Source of the DNA: Flemingiibacterium sp964430755
GTDB taxonomy: Bacteria; Bacillota; Clostridia; Oscillospirales; CAG-272
Direction: 5' to 3'
Length of the DNA: 39,008 nt
Assembly (NCBI GenBank): GCA_964430755.1
Contig: CAYSFT010000018.1
Location: 1 to 39,008 of the forward strand
Shown here one piece after another: positions 24,195 to 32,050 of this stretch (positions are counted from its first letter, which is position 1; each line of letters begins with the position of its first letter). The notes below the pieces were generated by a model that saw only the letters and a program-made list of their open reading frames with translations, was not told the origin of the DNA and ran no database searches. The position numbers and the translations under genes are program-made.

Positions 24195-25127
24195 ATGAGC
24201 AAAATTTATACATCGGCTGATGAGCTTATAGGCAAAACTCCGCTGCTTGAGCTTACAAACATCGAAAGAAAATATGAATTAAAGGCAAAAATACTTGCAA
24301 AGCTTGAATATTTCAACCCGGCAGGCTCGGTGAAGGATCGCATTGCAAAGGCTATGATTGACGATGCCGAAAAATCGGGAAAACTTAAGAAAGGTTCTGT
24401 TATTATAGAGCCGACATCGGGCAATACGGGAATAGGTCTTGCATCGGTTGGTGCGGCGAGAGGGTATCGGGTAATTATCGTAATGCCTGAAACGATGTCC
24501 GTGGAACGCAGGCAGCTTATGAAAGCCTATGGAGCAGAGCTTGTTTTAACAGAAGGTGCCAAAGGTATGAAAGGCGCAATTGCGAAGGCTGAGGAATTGA
24601 AAGCAGAAATCCCGGACAGCGTTATTTTAGGTCAATTCACCAATCCGGCAAATCCGACGGCGCACAGAACCACCACGGGACCGGAAATCTATAATGATAC
24701 CGATGGTAAGGTTGATATATTCGTTGCAGGCGTCGGTACTGGCGGCACGATAACGGGTGTCGGCGAATACTTGAAATCGAAAAATCGTGACATCAAGGTT
24801 GTTGCGGTCGAGCCCGAATCTTCGGCTGTGCTTTCAACAGGAATACCCGGTGCACACAAAATTCAAGGTATAGGCGCCGGTTTTATTCCCGATGTACTTA
24901 ACACAAAAATATATGATGAAATTATACCGGTATCCAATGACGAGGCTTTTGAAACCGGCAAGTTGATCGGAAAAACAGAGGGTGTTCTTGTCGGTATATC
25001 CTCCGGCGCGGCGGTATTTGCGGCATTACAGCTTGCAAAACGAAAGAAAAACGAGGGGAAGACAATAGTCGTTTTGCTCCCGGACACCGGTGACAGATAC
25101 CTTTCCACAGCGCTTTTTGCCGAGTGA
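24195..25127 (+). CDS. cysK: Cysteine synthase A (O-acetylserine thiol-lyase)
   Basis: A 310-aa fold-type II PLP enzyme making cysteine from O-acetylserine and sulfide. The PLP lysine is K47 in NPAGSVKDRI; the substrate loop EPTSGNTGIGLA, the phosphate-binding GTGGTITGVG and the C-terminal LLPDTGDRYLST are all present. It is second gene of the metY-cysK pair. In Bacillus, CysK binds the Rrf2 repressor CymR as co-repressor; the Rrf2 gene just downstream here suggests the same link (inference). Confidence 0.95.
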   Translation: MSKIYTSADELIGKTPLLELTNIERKYELKAKILAKLEYFNPAGSVKDRIAKAMIDDAEKSGKLKKGSVIIEPTSGNTGIGLASVGAARGYRVIIVMPETMSVERRQLMKAYGAELVLTEGAKGMKGAIAKAEELKAEIPDSVILGQFTNPANPTAHRTTTGPEIYNDTDGKVDIFVAGVGTGGTITGVGEYLKSKNRDIKVVAVEPESSAVLSTGIPGAHKIQGIGAGFIPDVLNTKIYDEIIPVSNDEAFETGKLIGKTEGVLVGISSGAAVFAALQLAKRKKNEGKTIVVLLPDTGDRYLSTALFAE

Positions 25128-25132
25128 TAAAA

Positions 25133-25170
25133 ACACCGATTCCGTTTTGTGTGGAGTCGGTGTAATTTTT
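25133..25170 (+). terminator. Terminator of metY-cysK
   Basis: Stem ACACCGA (25133-25139) with TCGGTGT (25157-25163), followed by AATTTTTATT. Confidence 0.8.
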
Positions 25171-25197
25171 ATTGAAGGTTATTATTTGAAATAACAG

Positions 25198-25226
25198 TTG
25201 ATTTAACCGTAAATATGGTGTATAAT
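25198..25226 (+). promoter_or_regulatory. Promoter of the Rrf2 regulator gene
   Basis: TTGATT, 17-bp spacer, TATAAT. The spacer holds an imperfect ACC...GGT inverted repeat (about 25206-25219), which may be a weak operator for self-control. Confidence 0.65.
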
Positions 25227-25262
25227 AATTATTAACAATAATATATCGGGAGTGATAAAAAG

Positions 25263-25661
25263 ATGATGATATCAACTAGAGGCAGATATGCACTCAGAGT
25301 TTTACTTGACCTCGCTGAACATAAAGACGAAGGCTATATTCCAATGAAAGAGGTTGCGAAGCGTCAGGAATTGTCTTTGAAATATATCGAAAGAATAATG
25401 CCGGTGCTTTCAAAAAATAAGTTGGTTGAGGGTGTTCACGGAAAAGGCGGCGGTTATCGTCTTTCAAGGCCTGCCGATGAATATACCGTTGGCGAGATAT
25501 TGAGACTTACGGAGGGAAATCTCGCTCCGGTTTCCTGCCTTGAATGTGACGCAAAGGAATGTAAGCGTGCCGGCTTTTGCAAAACACTCCCGATGTGGAA
25601 AAAATTTCATGATATAACGAACGATTATTTCGATAGCATAACTCTTGCAGAATTTTTATAA
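25263..25661 (+). CDS. Rrf2 family transcriptional regulator, probable sulfur repressor
   Basis: A 132-aa winged-helix regulator beginning MISTRGRYALRVLLDLA, the standard Rrf2 start. Residues 28-68 hold the recognition helix and wing (GKGGGYRLSRP). Four cysteines, C92, C95, C100 and C106, lie in the loop where IscR-type members bind an Fe-S cluster; CymR-type members often lack them. Position beside cysK argues for cysteine-metabolism control, while the cysteines allow an Fe-S-sensing role. GGGAG precedes the first of two adjacent ATGs. Confidence 0.88.
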   Translation: MMISTRGRYALRVLLDLAEHKDEGYIPMKEVAKRQELSLKYIERIMPVLSKNKLVEGVHGKGGGYRLSRPADEYTVGEILRLTEGNLAPVSCLECDAKECKRAGFCKTLPMWKKFHDITNDYFDSITLAEFL

Positions 25662-25680
25662 GATACAAATGAATATACAG

Positions 25681-25723
25681 TGCATCGTTTTATTACCTCA
25701 AACGTAAAAACGGTGCATTTTTA
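25681..25723 (+). terminator. Terminator of the Rrf2 gene
   Basis: An 11-bp stem (TGCATCGTTTT with AAAACGGTGCA, one G-U pair), followed by TTTTTATT. Confidence 0.75.
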
Positions 25724-25767
25724 TTAGGGACAGTGAACTTACAAACCAACAATATTTATTATAACCG

Positions 25768-25806
25768 AATCGCCAAAATTTGCCGTGTCAGGTGCGGCGA
25801 TTTTTC
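25768..25806 (+). terminator. Second terminator-like hairpin before mazF
   Basis: Arms AATCGCC (25768-25774) and GGCGATT (25796-25802), followed by TTTCT, with a competing inner GCCG/CGGC stem. No gene lies between the Rrf2 terminator and this hairpin. The rest of the 25662-25989 gap has no antitoxin frame that I can find. Confidence 0.5.
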
Positions 25807-25989
25807 TAAAAAAGCCGTTTGTCACGGCGTATGTGTGACTCTTGCAAAATCACCGATAACGCTTATCTGTAATAATATGATACAGGAGAGATAATTCTGC
25901 ACTGAAAATATTTTTTTCGCATGATTAAAACTGCCGCTCCGGGTAAAAAATAATGACGTAAAATAAAAAAGCATGGAGAGTGAATTTTC

Positions 25990-26346
25990 ATGACTGTTAA
26001 ACGCGGAGACATTTATTACGCTGATCTGAGTCCTGTAGTCGGCTCGGAGCAAGGGGGACTTCGCCCGGTACTCATCGTACAAAACGATGTCGGAAACAAA
26101 TACAGCCCGACTGTCATCGCAGCCGCCATAACCTCACAGGTTGGTAAAAACCGTCTTCCGACGCATATTGACGTGCTTGCCGATCATTTTGGGCTTGCCA
26201 AGGATTCTGTGATACTGCTTGAGCAGATACGGACTATTGATAAACAACGGCTTAAAGAAAAAATGGGACATCTTGACGAGAATGTGATGAAGAAGGTTAA
26301 CGACGCTATCGGTGTCAGTTTTGGGCTTGAAACAACCGTAATGTGA
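25990..26346 (+). CDS. mazF: MazF/EndoA family mRNA endonuclease toxin
   Basis: A 118-aa PemK/MazF-fold endoribonuclease that in Bacillus (EndoA) cuts mRNA at UACAU. MTVKRGDIYYADLSPVVGSEQGG, shown here in two parts as residues 1-20 and 21-23, matches the family closely. The catalytic R25 (GLRPV) and T48 (AAITSQ) are present, as is LLEQIRTIDKQRL. No MazE-like frame precedes it, unlike the usual antitoxin-toxin pair. GGAGAG precedes the ATG. A hairpin at 26355-26378 follows. Confidence 0.93.
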   Translation: MTVKRGDIYYADLSPVVGSEQGGLRPVLIVQNDVGNKYSPTVIAAAITSQVGKNRLPTHIDVLADHFGLAKDSVILLEQIRTIDKQRLKEKMGHLDENVMKKVNDAIGVSFGLETTVM

Positions 26347-26354
26347 CGACTACA

Positions 26355-26386
26355 TACCCGGGCCGTGAGGTTCGGGTAATTGTTTT
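26355..26386 (+). terminator. Probable terminator of mazF
   Basis: Stem TACCCG (26355-26360) with CGGGTA (26373-26378), followed by ATTGTTTTG. The T-run is interrupted. Confidence 0.55.
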
Positions 26387-26407
26387 GTGAACTTTTGGCG
26401 AAGTGTC

Positions 26408-26437
26408 TTGCAATTATGTGTCCGGTGGTGTTATAAT
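26408..26437 (+). promoter_or_regulatory. Promoter of the two-component operon
   Basis: TTGCAA, 18-bp spacer, TATAAT, 35 bases before the response regulator ATG. Confidence 0.6.
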
Positions 26438-26472
26438 AGAAATATGAAATGACATCGGGAGGAGTCGGTATA

Positions 26473-27150
26473 ATGTACAGAATACTTACTGTTGACGATG
26501 AGGAAATGATACGCAAACTTATTCGCAAATATGCCGAGTTTGAGTCGCACGAGGTTATCGAAGCGGCTGACGGCATGGAGGCTGTAAAGCTTTGCCGCGA
26601 GCAGGATTTTGACATAATCATAATGGACATCATGATGCCCGAGCTTGACGGATTTTCCGCCTGCCGTGAGATCCGCCGGATTAAGGATACGCCGATCATC
26701 ATGCTTTCCGCACGCGGCGAGGAATACGACAAGATAAACGGCTTTGAGCTCGGAATTGACGATTATGTTGTAAAGCCGTTTTCGCCAAAAGAGCTGATGC
26801 TTCGGATTGAAGCGGTGCTGAAGCGTACAAAGGCTAAAAGTGACACGGCACAGCATGAGGTTGTCGAGATTGAGGGTCTGCGCGCCGACATTACGGCGAG
26901 AATCGTATACGTTGACGGCGAAAGGGTTGATATGTCGCCGAAGGAGTACGATTTGTTTTTCTATATGTTAAAGAATCGCAACATCGCGCTTTCACGCGAA
27001 AAGCTTATAACCGAGGTTTGGGGCTACGATTTTTACGGCGATGACCGTACACTTGACACTCACATCAAATTGCTTCGCCGCAGTCTCGGTGACTATGCGC
27101 GTCTTATTGTAACGCTTCGAGGGGTGGGATACCGCTTTGAGTCAAAATAA
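26473..27150 (+). CDS. OmpR/PhoB family response regulator
   Basis: A 225-aa protein with a receiver domain (1-120; phospho-acceptor D52 in IIMDIMMPELDG, acidic pair D8/D9/E10, switch lysine in VVKPFSPKEL) and a C-terminal winged-helix domain (about 128-224) ending RGVGYRFE. The ATG at 26473 follows GGAGGAG at eight bases; an upstream ATG at 26449 is in frame but precedes the site. It overlaps the histidine kinase gene by 14 bases. The signal and targets are not evident. Confidence 0.95.
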   Translation: MYRILTVDDEEMIRKLIRKYAEFESHEVIEAADGMEAVKLCREQDFDIIIMDIMMPELDGFSACREIRRIKDTPIIMLSARGEEYDKINGFELGIDDYVVKPFSPKELMLRIEAVLKRTKAKSDTAQHEVVEIEGLRADITARIVYVDGERVDMSPKEYDLFFYMLKNRNIALSREKLITEVWGYDFYGDDRTLDTHIKLLRRSLGDYARLIVTLRGVGYRFESK

Positions 27151-28624
27151 TCGAACCAAAACAAGCAGACTTGGTATCAGATGGAAGTTTTTCGGTTATC
27201 TGATGCTGTTCTTGCTTTTACTGCTCGGACTTTTGTGGCTCTTTCAGGTCGTTTTTTTCGGCGAGATATATAAGTCGGTGCGCATAACCGAGATACGGGG
27301 AAGTGCGGATGAGATCTGCCGATATATTGACGAGGCTGAGGCGCTTGAAGAAATATCAAAAAGTGTCTCCGAGGATAAAGAGGTATGCGTTCTCGTTTTT
27401 GATGAGGACGGCAAAATCCTCGCTTCACATGATTTGCTTTCCGACTGTATCATTCACGGAATGTCGCCGAGAAATATATATATGCTTTACACCTCTGCGA
27501 AGAATGAGGGTGGAGAGCGTGTTTCGCACTATGAGATTGACAAAAAGCTTGATGCTCCTGGCTTGTCGGGAGATTTTCGTCCGCAAGAGCCGACGGCTGA
27601 CAATTCCGATGCCGTTATTGAGAGCATCACTTACACAAAGGTTATTTACTCGGAGCAGCTAAAAAAAGATGTGGTTGTTATACTGAACACAACCATATCT
27701 CCCGTTGCGTCAACGGTCAGAACGCTCCAGACTGAGCTTATTATTATAACCGTTGTTATGACGCTGCTTGCTGTGCTTCTTTCGTTCTTGCTTGCAAAGC
27801 GTGTTGCGAGACCGATTGTTCGTATTAATAAGAGTGCAAAGCAGCTTGCGAGGGGTAACTATAACGCCGATTTCAGAGCAGACGGTTACCGTGAAATTGC
27901 CGAGCTTTCGGATACGCTGACGTATGCCGCTGCAGAGCTTTCCAAAACCGAAGCACTACAACGCGAGCTTATCGCGAACATTTCACACGATCTGCGAACA
28001 CCTCTCACGATGATAACGGGTTACGCCGAGGTCATGCGTGATCTGCCGGGGGAGAATACGCCCGAAAACGTACAGATAATCATAGATGAAGCAAACAGAC
28101 TGACCTCGCTTGTGAATGACGTTCTTGACATATCGAGGCTTCAATCGGGAACGCAGGAACTTGATTTGACGACCTTTGACCTGACACAAACGGTGCGCGA
28201 GGTTATCGGACGGTTCTCAAAGCTGACTTCACAGGATGGCTGGAGGATAGATTTTAATTATGACTGTGAGGTCATGGTTGAGGCGGACCGCACACGTATT
28301 CTGCAGGTGATATACAACTTTATAAACAACGCGATCACACACTCGGGCGAAGACAAAACCGTTCTCGTTTCACAGCGTGTGATTGATGGCGGCACAAAGA
28401 AAAAGGTGCGAATTGAGGTTACAGATCACGGAGAGGGTATCGCGCCCGAGGAGCTTGTTAACATCTGGGACAGATACTACAAGGTGGACAAGCTTCACCG
28501 CCGCGCACAGATGGGCTCGGGACTTGGTTTGTCGATTGTAAAGGGTATACTTGAGCTTCACGGCGCAAAGTATGGTGTAAGTAGTGAACCCGACGTTGGT
28601 TCGACGTTCTGGTTTGAGTTATAA
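27137..28624 (+). CDS. Membrane sensor histidine kinase
   Basis: A 495-aa class I kinase: TM1 about 17-40, an extracytoplasmic sensor of about 160 residues, TM2 about 201-220, a HAMP linker (221-273), HisKA with phospho-acceptor H284 in NISHDLRTPL, and a HATPase_c domain with an N-box (NFINNAITHS), G1 DHGEGI and G2 GSGLGLSIV. The start is TTG at 27137, inside the response regulator gene, behind a G-rich stretch. No other good start lies before TM1. The sensor domain has no motif I recognise. Confidence 0.93.
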   Translation: MSQNNRTKTSRLGIRWKFFGYLMLFLLLLLGLLWLFQVVFFGEIYKSVRITEIRGSADEICRYIDEAEALEEISKSVSEDKEVCVLVFDEDGKILASHDLLSDCIIHGMSPRNIYMLYTSAKNEGGERVSHYEIDKKLDAPGLSGDFRPQEPTADNSDAVIESITYTKVIYSEQLKKDVVVILNTTISPVASTVRTLQTELIIITVVMTLLAVLLSFLLAKRVARPIVRINKSAKQLARGNYNADFRADGYREIAELSDTLTYAAAELSKTEALQRELIANISHDLRTPLTMITGYAEVMRDLPGENTPENVQIIIDEANRLTSLVNDVLDISRLQSGTQELDLTTFDLTQTVREVIGRFSKLTSQDGWRIDFNYDCEVMVEADRTRILQVIYNFINNAITHSGEDKTVLVSQRVIDGGTKKKVRIEVTDHGEGIAPEELVNIWDRYYKVDKLHRRAQMGSGLGLSIVKGILELHGAKYGVSSEPDVGSTFWFEL

Positions 28625-28627
28625 TAG

Positions 28628-28664
28628 AAAAGGAGCTGCTCTGTAAAAAGACAGTTCCTTTTTG
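28628..28664 (+). terminator. Terminator of the two-component operon
   Basis: An 11-bp stem (AAAAGGAGCTG with CAGTTCCTTTT, one G-U pair), continuing into a T-run. Confidence 0.75.
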
Positions 28665-28673
28665 CGCTGTGGG

Positions 28674-28814
28674 CCCTCATCAGTCGAGCGAAGCTCGACA
28701 GCTTCTCCCGGGAGAAGCCTTTTGGTTAGATTTACGCCTCGACATATAACATCGACAACTTTCAAGCCTTCCCCTGGGGGAAGGTGGCACGTCGCAAGAC
28801 GTGACGGATGAGGG
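28674..28814. repeat. MITE-like element, copy 2
   Basis: Left module 28674-28719 (CCCTCATCAGTCGAGCGAAG start, then CTTCTCCCGGGAGAAG) and right module 28764-28814 (CCTTCCCCTGGGGGAAGG, then GTGACGGATGAGGG end) are inverted around a 44-base centre. A second GGATGAGGGC follows at 28822. It fills the gap between two convergent operons; 28832-28892 shows nothing further. Confidence 0.75.
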
Positions 28815-28892
28815 CACACCTCGGATGAGGGCTTCACCGCTAAACTATAATTTACCGCAATTATGAGTGATACAGCCCTTCACTGAATATCA

Positions 28893-29522
28893 TCACGAAA
28901 ACAGCTTTTCAAAAAATTCAAGCAAACGAAATTTCACAACGATATCTGGTGAATCCCCCTTGATTATGCGTATCTGCGACGGCGTGAGTCCCACCTCAAG
29001 AAGCTCACTGTCGTCGATTACGGCAAGCTCAGGGGCAACTGCTGTTTTACCGATACAGAGCTGTGGGAAAAGTACACACCACCAGTTTTGACCTTCTGCC
29101 TCTCCAATCAGTATACGAAGTGAGGTGTATGTTCCTGCCGGGAGAGTGTAGTTTTCGTAAACACGTGTTGGATATTCTTCCTTGGTGAGCGTTACTGAAA
29201 CGGTGTACGCGGATGAATTTTCGAGAAGGACTTTTTTTGCCGACGATTCGATTGTCGAAAGATTTTCCCGAAGTATAGTTTCTGCGGCGGTACGGTCGGT
29301 GATGCCCTCAAGAAGCTCGGCGACTGTTGTGAGTATGCCGTCGCGGACCTTCAGTTTCATTGACTGATCTTCGCTTGTGTCGGAGTTTGCGAGGACGTGC
29401 AGACGGATGATATTGTCATAGAGTTCTGCGTCCGTGGCAGTAGGGAAGAATGCAGACAGGGGCAGCATCAGTGCTGTAAGTATTGAAAATACAAGTAAAA
29501 ATACGGTTATGTTTTTTTGCAT
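28893..29522 (-). CDS. spoIIR: Stage II sporulation protein R
   Basis: A 209-aa protein made in the forespore and exported to trigger SpoIIGA to process pro-sigma-E in the mother cell. Its hydrophobic N-terminus (about 5-25) acts as the export signal. The conserved NIIRLHVLANSDTSEDQ (about 37-53) and KLKVRDGI blocks are diagnostic, as are the WWCVLFPQLC residues (about 147-156). The ATG at 29522 follows GGAGG at five bases. Sigma-F control is expected; no clear sigma-F promoter was identified. Confidence 0.93.
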   Translation of the reverse strand: MQKNITVFLLVFSILTALMLPLSAFFPTATDAELYDNIIRLHVLANSDTSEDQSMKLKVRDGILTTVAELLEGITDRTAAETILRENLSTIESSAKKVLLENSSAYTVSVTLTKEEYPTRVYENYTLPAGTYTSLRILIGEAEGQNWWCVLFPQLCIGKTAVAPELAVIDDSELLEVGLTPSQIRIIKGDSPDIVVKFRLLEFFEKLFS

Positions 29523-29542
29523 GGTTACCTCCAAAATATAAA

Positions 29543-29592
29543 AATCGCTTACTTTTCTGCGGTCATTATTGACACAAAATCGGTAAGCGATT
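29543..29592 (-). terminator. Terminator of the murD operon upstream of spoIIR
   Basis: Perfect 10-bp arms AATCGCTTAC (29543-29552) and GTAAGCGATT (29583-29592), followed on the minus strand by TTTATATTTT. Any spoIIR promoter must overlap this structure or lie inside the preceding gene. Confidence 0.75.
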
Positions 29593-29598
29593 CATTTT

Positions 29599-30774
29599 TT
29601 AAAGATAACTTCTGTCTATTTCGATAACGGTGTTGTATTCATGCGAAAGCGCACGGATTTTTGCTGATATAATCTCGCGCACCTCGCGTTCGTTTTTCGG
29701 GCATTCAAAGGGAACAACGACATCAAATATCAGATTTGTATGCGTCACACCGCGTACAACACGGAAATCGTGCATCGAAAGCGGCGTTTTTAACTCTTTT
29801 GAAACAATAACGATTATTGCCTCAACCTCACGTCGAAGCTCACGAAGCTCCTCATCTGCCGTGACAACCGGATCGAGATGAATGACGAGCTGTATGCCGC
29901 TCTTTTTGAAGTCAAACTCGATATTGTCAATAAGGTCGTGGCTTTCTAAAATGTTACGCTCGGCGGCAACTTCAACGTGTACCGAGGCGAAGATACGGTC
30001 GTGTCCGTAGCTGTGAACAACAAGATCGTGATAACCGAGTACACCGTCATAGCTCATGATGCGCTTGCCGATTGACATGACAAAATCCTTGCTCGGTGCT
30101 ATGCCGAGAAGCGGATCGGAGGTTTCAAGAATAAGCTCGATTCCGCTTTTAACGATAAAGCAGGCAACGGCGATACCGAGCCAACCGTCAAGATTGACAC
30201 CGCTGAATCTTGATATCAGCGCACCGATGAGGACTGCGGCGGTGGTTATCGAATCGTTACGGCTGTCGGCACTTGTCGCGATGAGTGCCGTTGAATCTAT
30301 GTGACGACCGACCGAGCGGTAAAAGAGTCCTTGCCAGAATTTTATAACGATGGAAATTCCAAGGATCACGAGCGCGACTGTTGAATAATCGGTTTCTGTC
30401 GGCGAGAGGAGCGTATTTATAGAATTTATGAAAAATTCTATTCCGAGAACGCAGATGACCATCGAAACGATAAGTCCCGTTATATATTCGATGCGTGCGT
30501 GACCATACGGATGTTCCTTATCGGCAGGCTTTGCGGCGAGCTTGAAGCCGACCAAGGTTATTATCGAGGATGCGGCATCTGCGATGTTATTGACCGCGTC
30601 GGCACTTATCGCAATACTTCCCGAAATGATACCTATGACGAGCTTCATCAGCGAGAGAAGTAGGTTTGAAACGATACCGACAATGCTTGACACCGTGGCG
30701 CATTTCGCACGCACACGTGAATCATCGGTGTTTTTGTAATCCTTAACGAAAAGCGAAAGAAGCTTTAAATTCAA
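29599..30774 (-). CDS. Cation diffusion facilitator family transporter
   Basis: A 391-aa divalent metal/proton antiporter with six predicted membrane spans (about 25-220) and a C-terminal cytoplasmic domain. The intramembrane metal-site aspartates D59 and D66 lie in SADAVNNIADA; HPYGHAR is at 88-94, and a second aspartate-rich helix reads SADSRNDSITT. It is longer than the basic 300-aa CDF form, with an extra C-terminal segment. The start is TTG at 30774 with GAGG overlapping the stop of the preceding gene. Metal specificity is not evident. Confidence 0.92.
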   Translation of the reverse strand: MNLKLLSLFVKDYKNTDDSRVRAKCATVSSIVGIVSNLLLSLMKLVIGIISGSIAISADAVNNIADAASSIITLVGFKLAAKPADKEHPYGHARIEYITGLIVSMVICVLGIEFFINSINTLLSPTETDYSTVALVILGISIVIKFWQGLFYRSVGRHIDSTALIATSADSRNDSITTAAVLIGALISRFSGVNLDGWLGIAVACFIVKSGIELILETSDPLLGIAPSKDFVMSIGKRIMSYDGVLGYHDLVVHSYGHDRIFASVHVEVAAERNILESHDLIDNIEFDFKKSGIQLVIHLDPVVTADEELRELRREVEAIIVIVSKELKTPLSMHDFRVVRGVTHTNLIFDVVVPFECPKNEREVREIISAKIRALSHEYNTVIEIDRSYL

Positions 30775-30784
30775 TTTATCCGCC

Positions 30785-32032
30785 TCACAGTACAGTAAGT
30801 AATTTTTCAGCCGCGGCGAGGATTCCGAGCTTGCCGCTTTCGTAGGTAAGGCCGCCCTGCATGAACGCGGTGTAAGGCTCTCTCATGGGGCCGTCTGCCG
30901 AAAGCTCGATTGATGAGCCCTGCGTGAACGCTCCTGCCGCCATGATGACCTGATCTGTGTAACCCGGCATATCCCACGGCTCGGGACTTACGTATGAGTC
31001 GATAGGTGAGCCGCTCTGGATGCCCTGACAGAATGCAACAAGACGTTCGGGCTTGCCGAGGATTATCGCCTGGATGATGTCTGCACGGCGTTCGTTCCAA
31101 CGAGGGTTTACGTCACAGCCGAGGGATTCAAAGATATAAGCGGCGAAATGTGCGGTTTTGATCGCCTGTGCAACGATATGGGGCGCGAAGAAGAATCCCT
31201 TGAAAAGGCTCTTGTTGTTGCCGAGCGATGCACCGCATTCAAGTCCCACGCCGACGGTTGTGAGACGGTAGCTTGCAAGCTCAACAGCCTTTGCGTTGCC
31301 TGCGATATATCCGCCCGATTCGGCAATACCGCCGCCGGGGTTTTTGATGAGCGAGCCCATTATAAGGTCTGCACCGACTGCGCACGGTTCACGTGTTTCG
31401 GTAAATTCGCCGTAACAGTTGTCAACGACGACATACGCATTTGAGCGAGCCTTGACGAATTTTGCAACCTCGCCGATTTCATCGACAGTCAGCGTCGGGC
31501 GGTTCATGTAACCCTTTGATCTCTGTAAAAAGACGATCTTTACTCGTTCACCGCACTCGGTGAGCTGTTTTTCAATTGCTTCAAAATTGATTTTTCCGTT
31601 ATCAAGATCAATCTGACGGTATTCAACGCCGAAATCGGCAAGTGAGCCGTTACCGGGCTCTCCTGCGATGCCGATGACTTCTTCGAGGGTGTCGTAAGGT
31701 TTACCCGTTACGGAAAGCATGAGGTCATTCGGACGGAGAAGTCCGTAAAGTGCAATTGCGATCGCCTGTGTACCGTTTACGATGCTGTGGCGTACAAATG
31801 CCGCTTCTGCACCGAACACCTCGGCGTAAATTTTGTCAAGCGTGTCGCGTCCTTTATCGTCATAGCCGTAGCCGCTCGTGCCTGCAAAGCAGGAGTCGTC
31901 AACGCGGTTATTTTTGAACGAATCCATAACGCGCTTCGTGTTTTCAAATGATATACGGTCAATGTCGGCGAAAATTTGTGCAAGGTCACGTTCCGCTTTT
32001 GCCGTTAGTGAGAGAAGATCTATGTTCTGCAT
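30785..32032 (-). CDS. Methionine gamma-lyase family protein (YnbB-like)
   Basis: A 415-aa PLP enzyme of the Met_gamma_lyase (formerly aluminium resistance) family, common in Bacillota and named ahead of any firm biochemistry. K230 in GSLIKNPGGGIA is the PLP lysine, and VVVDNCYGEF (201-210) holds the PLP-contacting aspartate. N-terminal GYGYDDKGRDTLDKIYAEVF (55-74) is a family mark. AAAGGA precedes the ATG. It sits 18 bases after murD and 10 bases before the CDF gene. Confidence 0.9.
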   Translation of the reverse strand: MQNIDLLSLTAKAERDLAQIFADIDRISFENTKRVMDSFKNNRVDDSCFAGTSGYGYDDKGRDTLDKIYAEVFGAEAAFVRHSIVNGTQAIAIALYGLLRPNDLMLSVTGKPYDTLEEVIGIAGEPGNGSLADFGVEYRQIDLDNGKINFEAIEKQLTECGERVKIVFLQRSKGYMNRPTLTVDEIGEVAKFVKARSNAYVVVDNCYGEFTETREPCAVGADLIMGSLIKNPGGGIAESGGYIAGNAKAVELASYRLTTVGVGLECGASLGNNKSLFKGFFFAPHIVAQAIKTAHFAAYIFESLGCDVNPRWNERRADIIQAIILGKPERLVAFCQGIQSGSPIDSYVSPEPWDMPGYTDQVIMAAGAFTQGSSIELSADGPMREPYTAFMQGGLTYESGKLGILAAAEKLLTVL

Positions 32033-32050
32033 TTTGTTAGTCCTTTCTTT

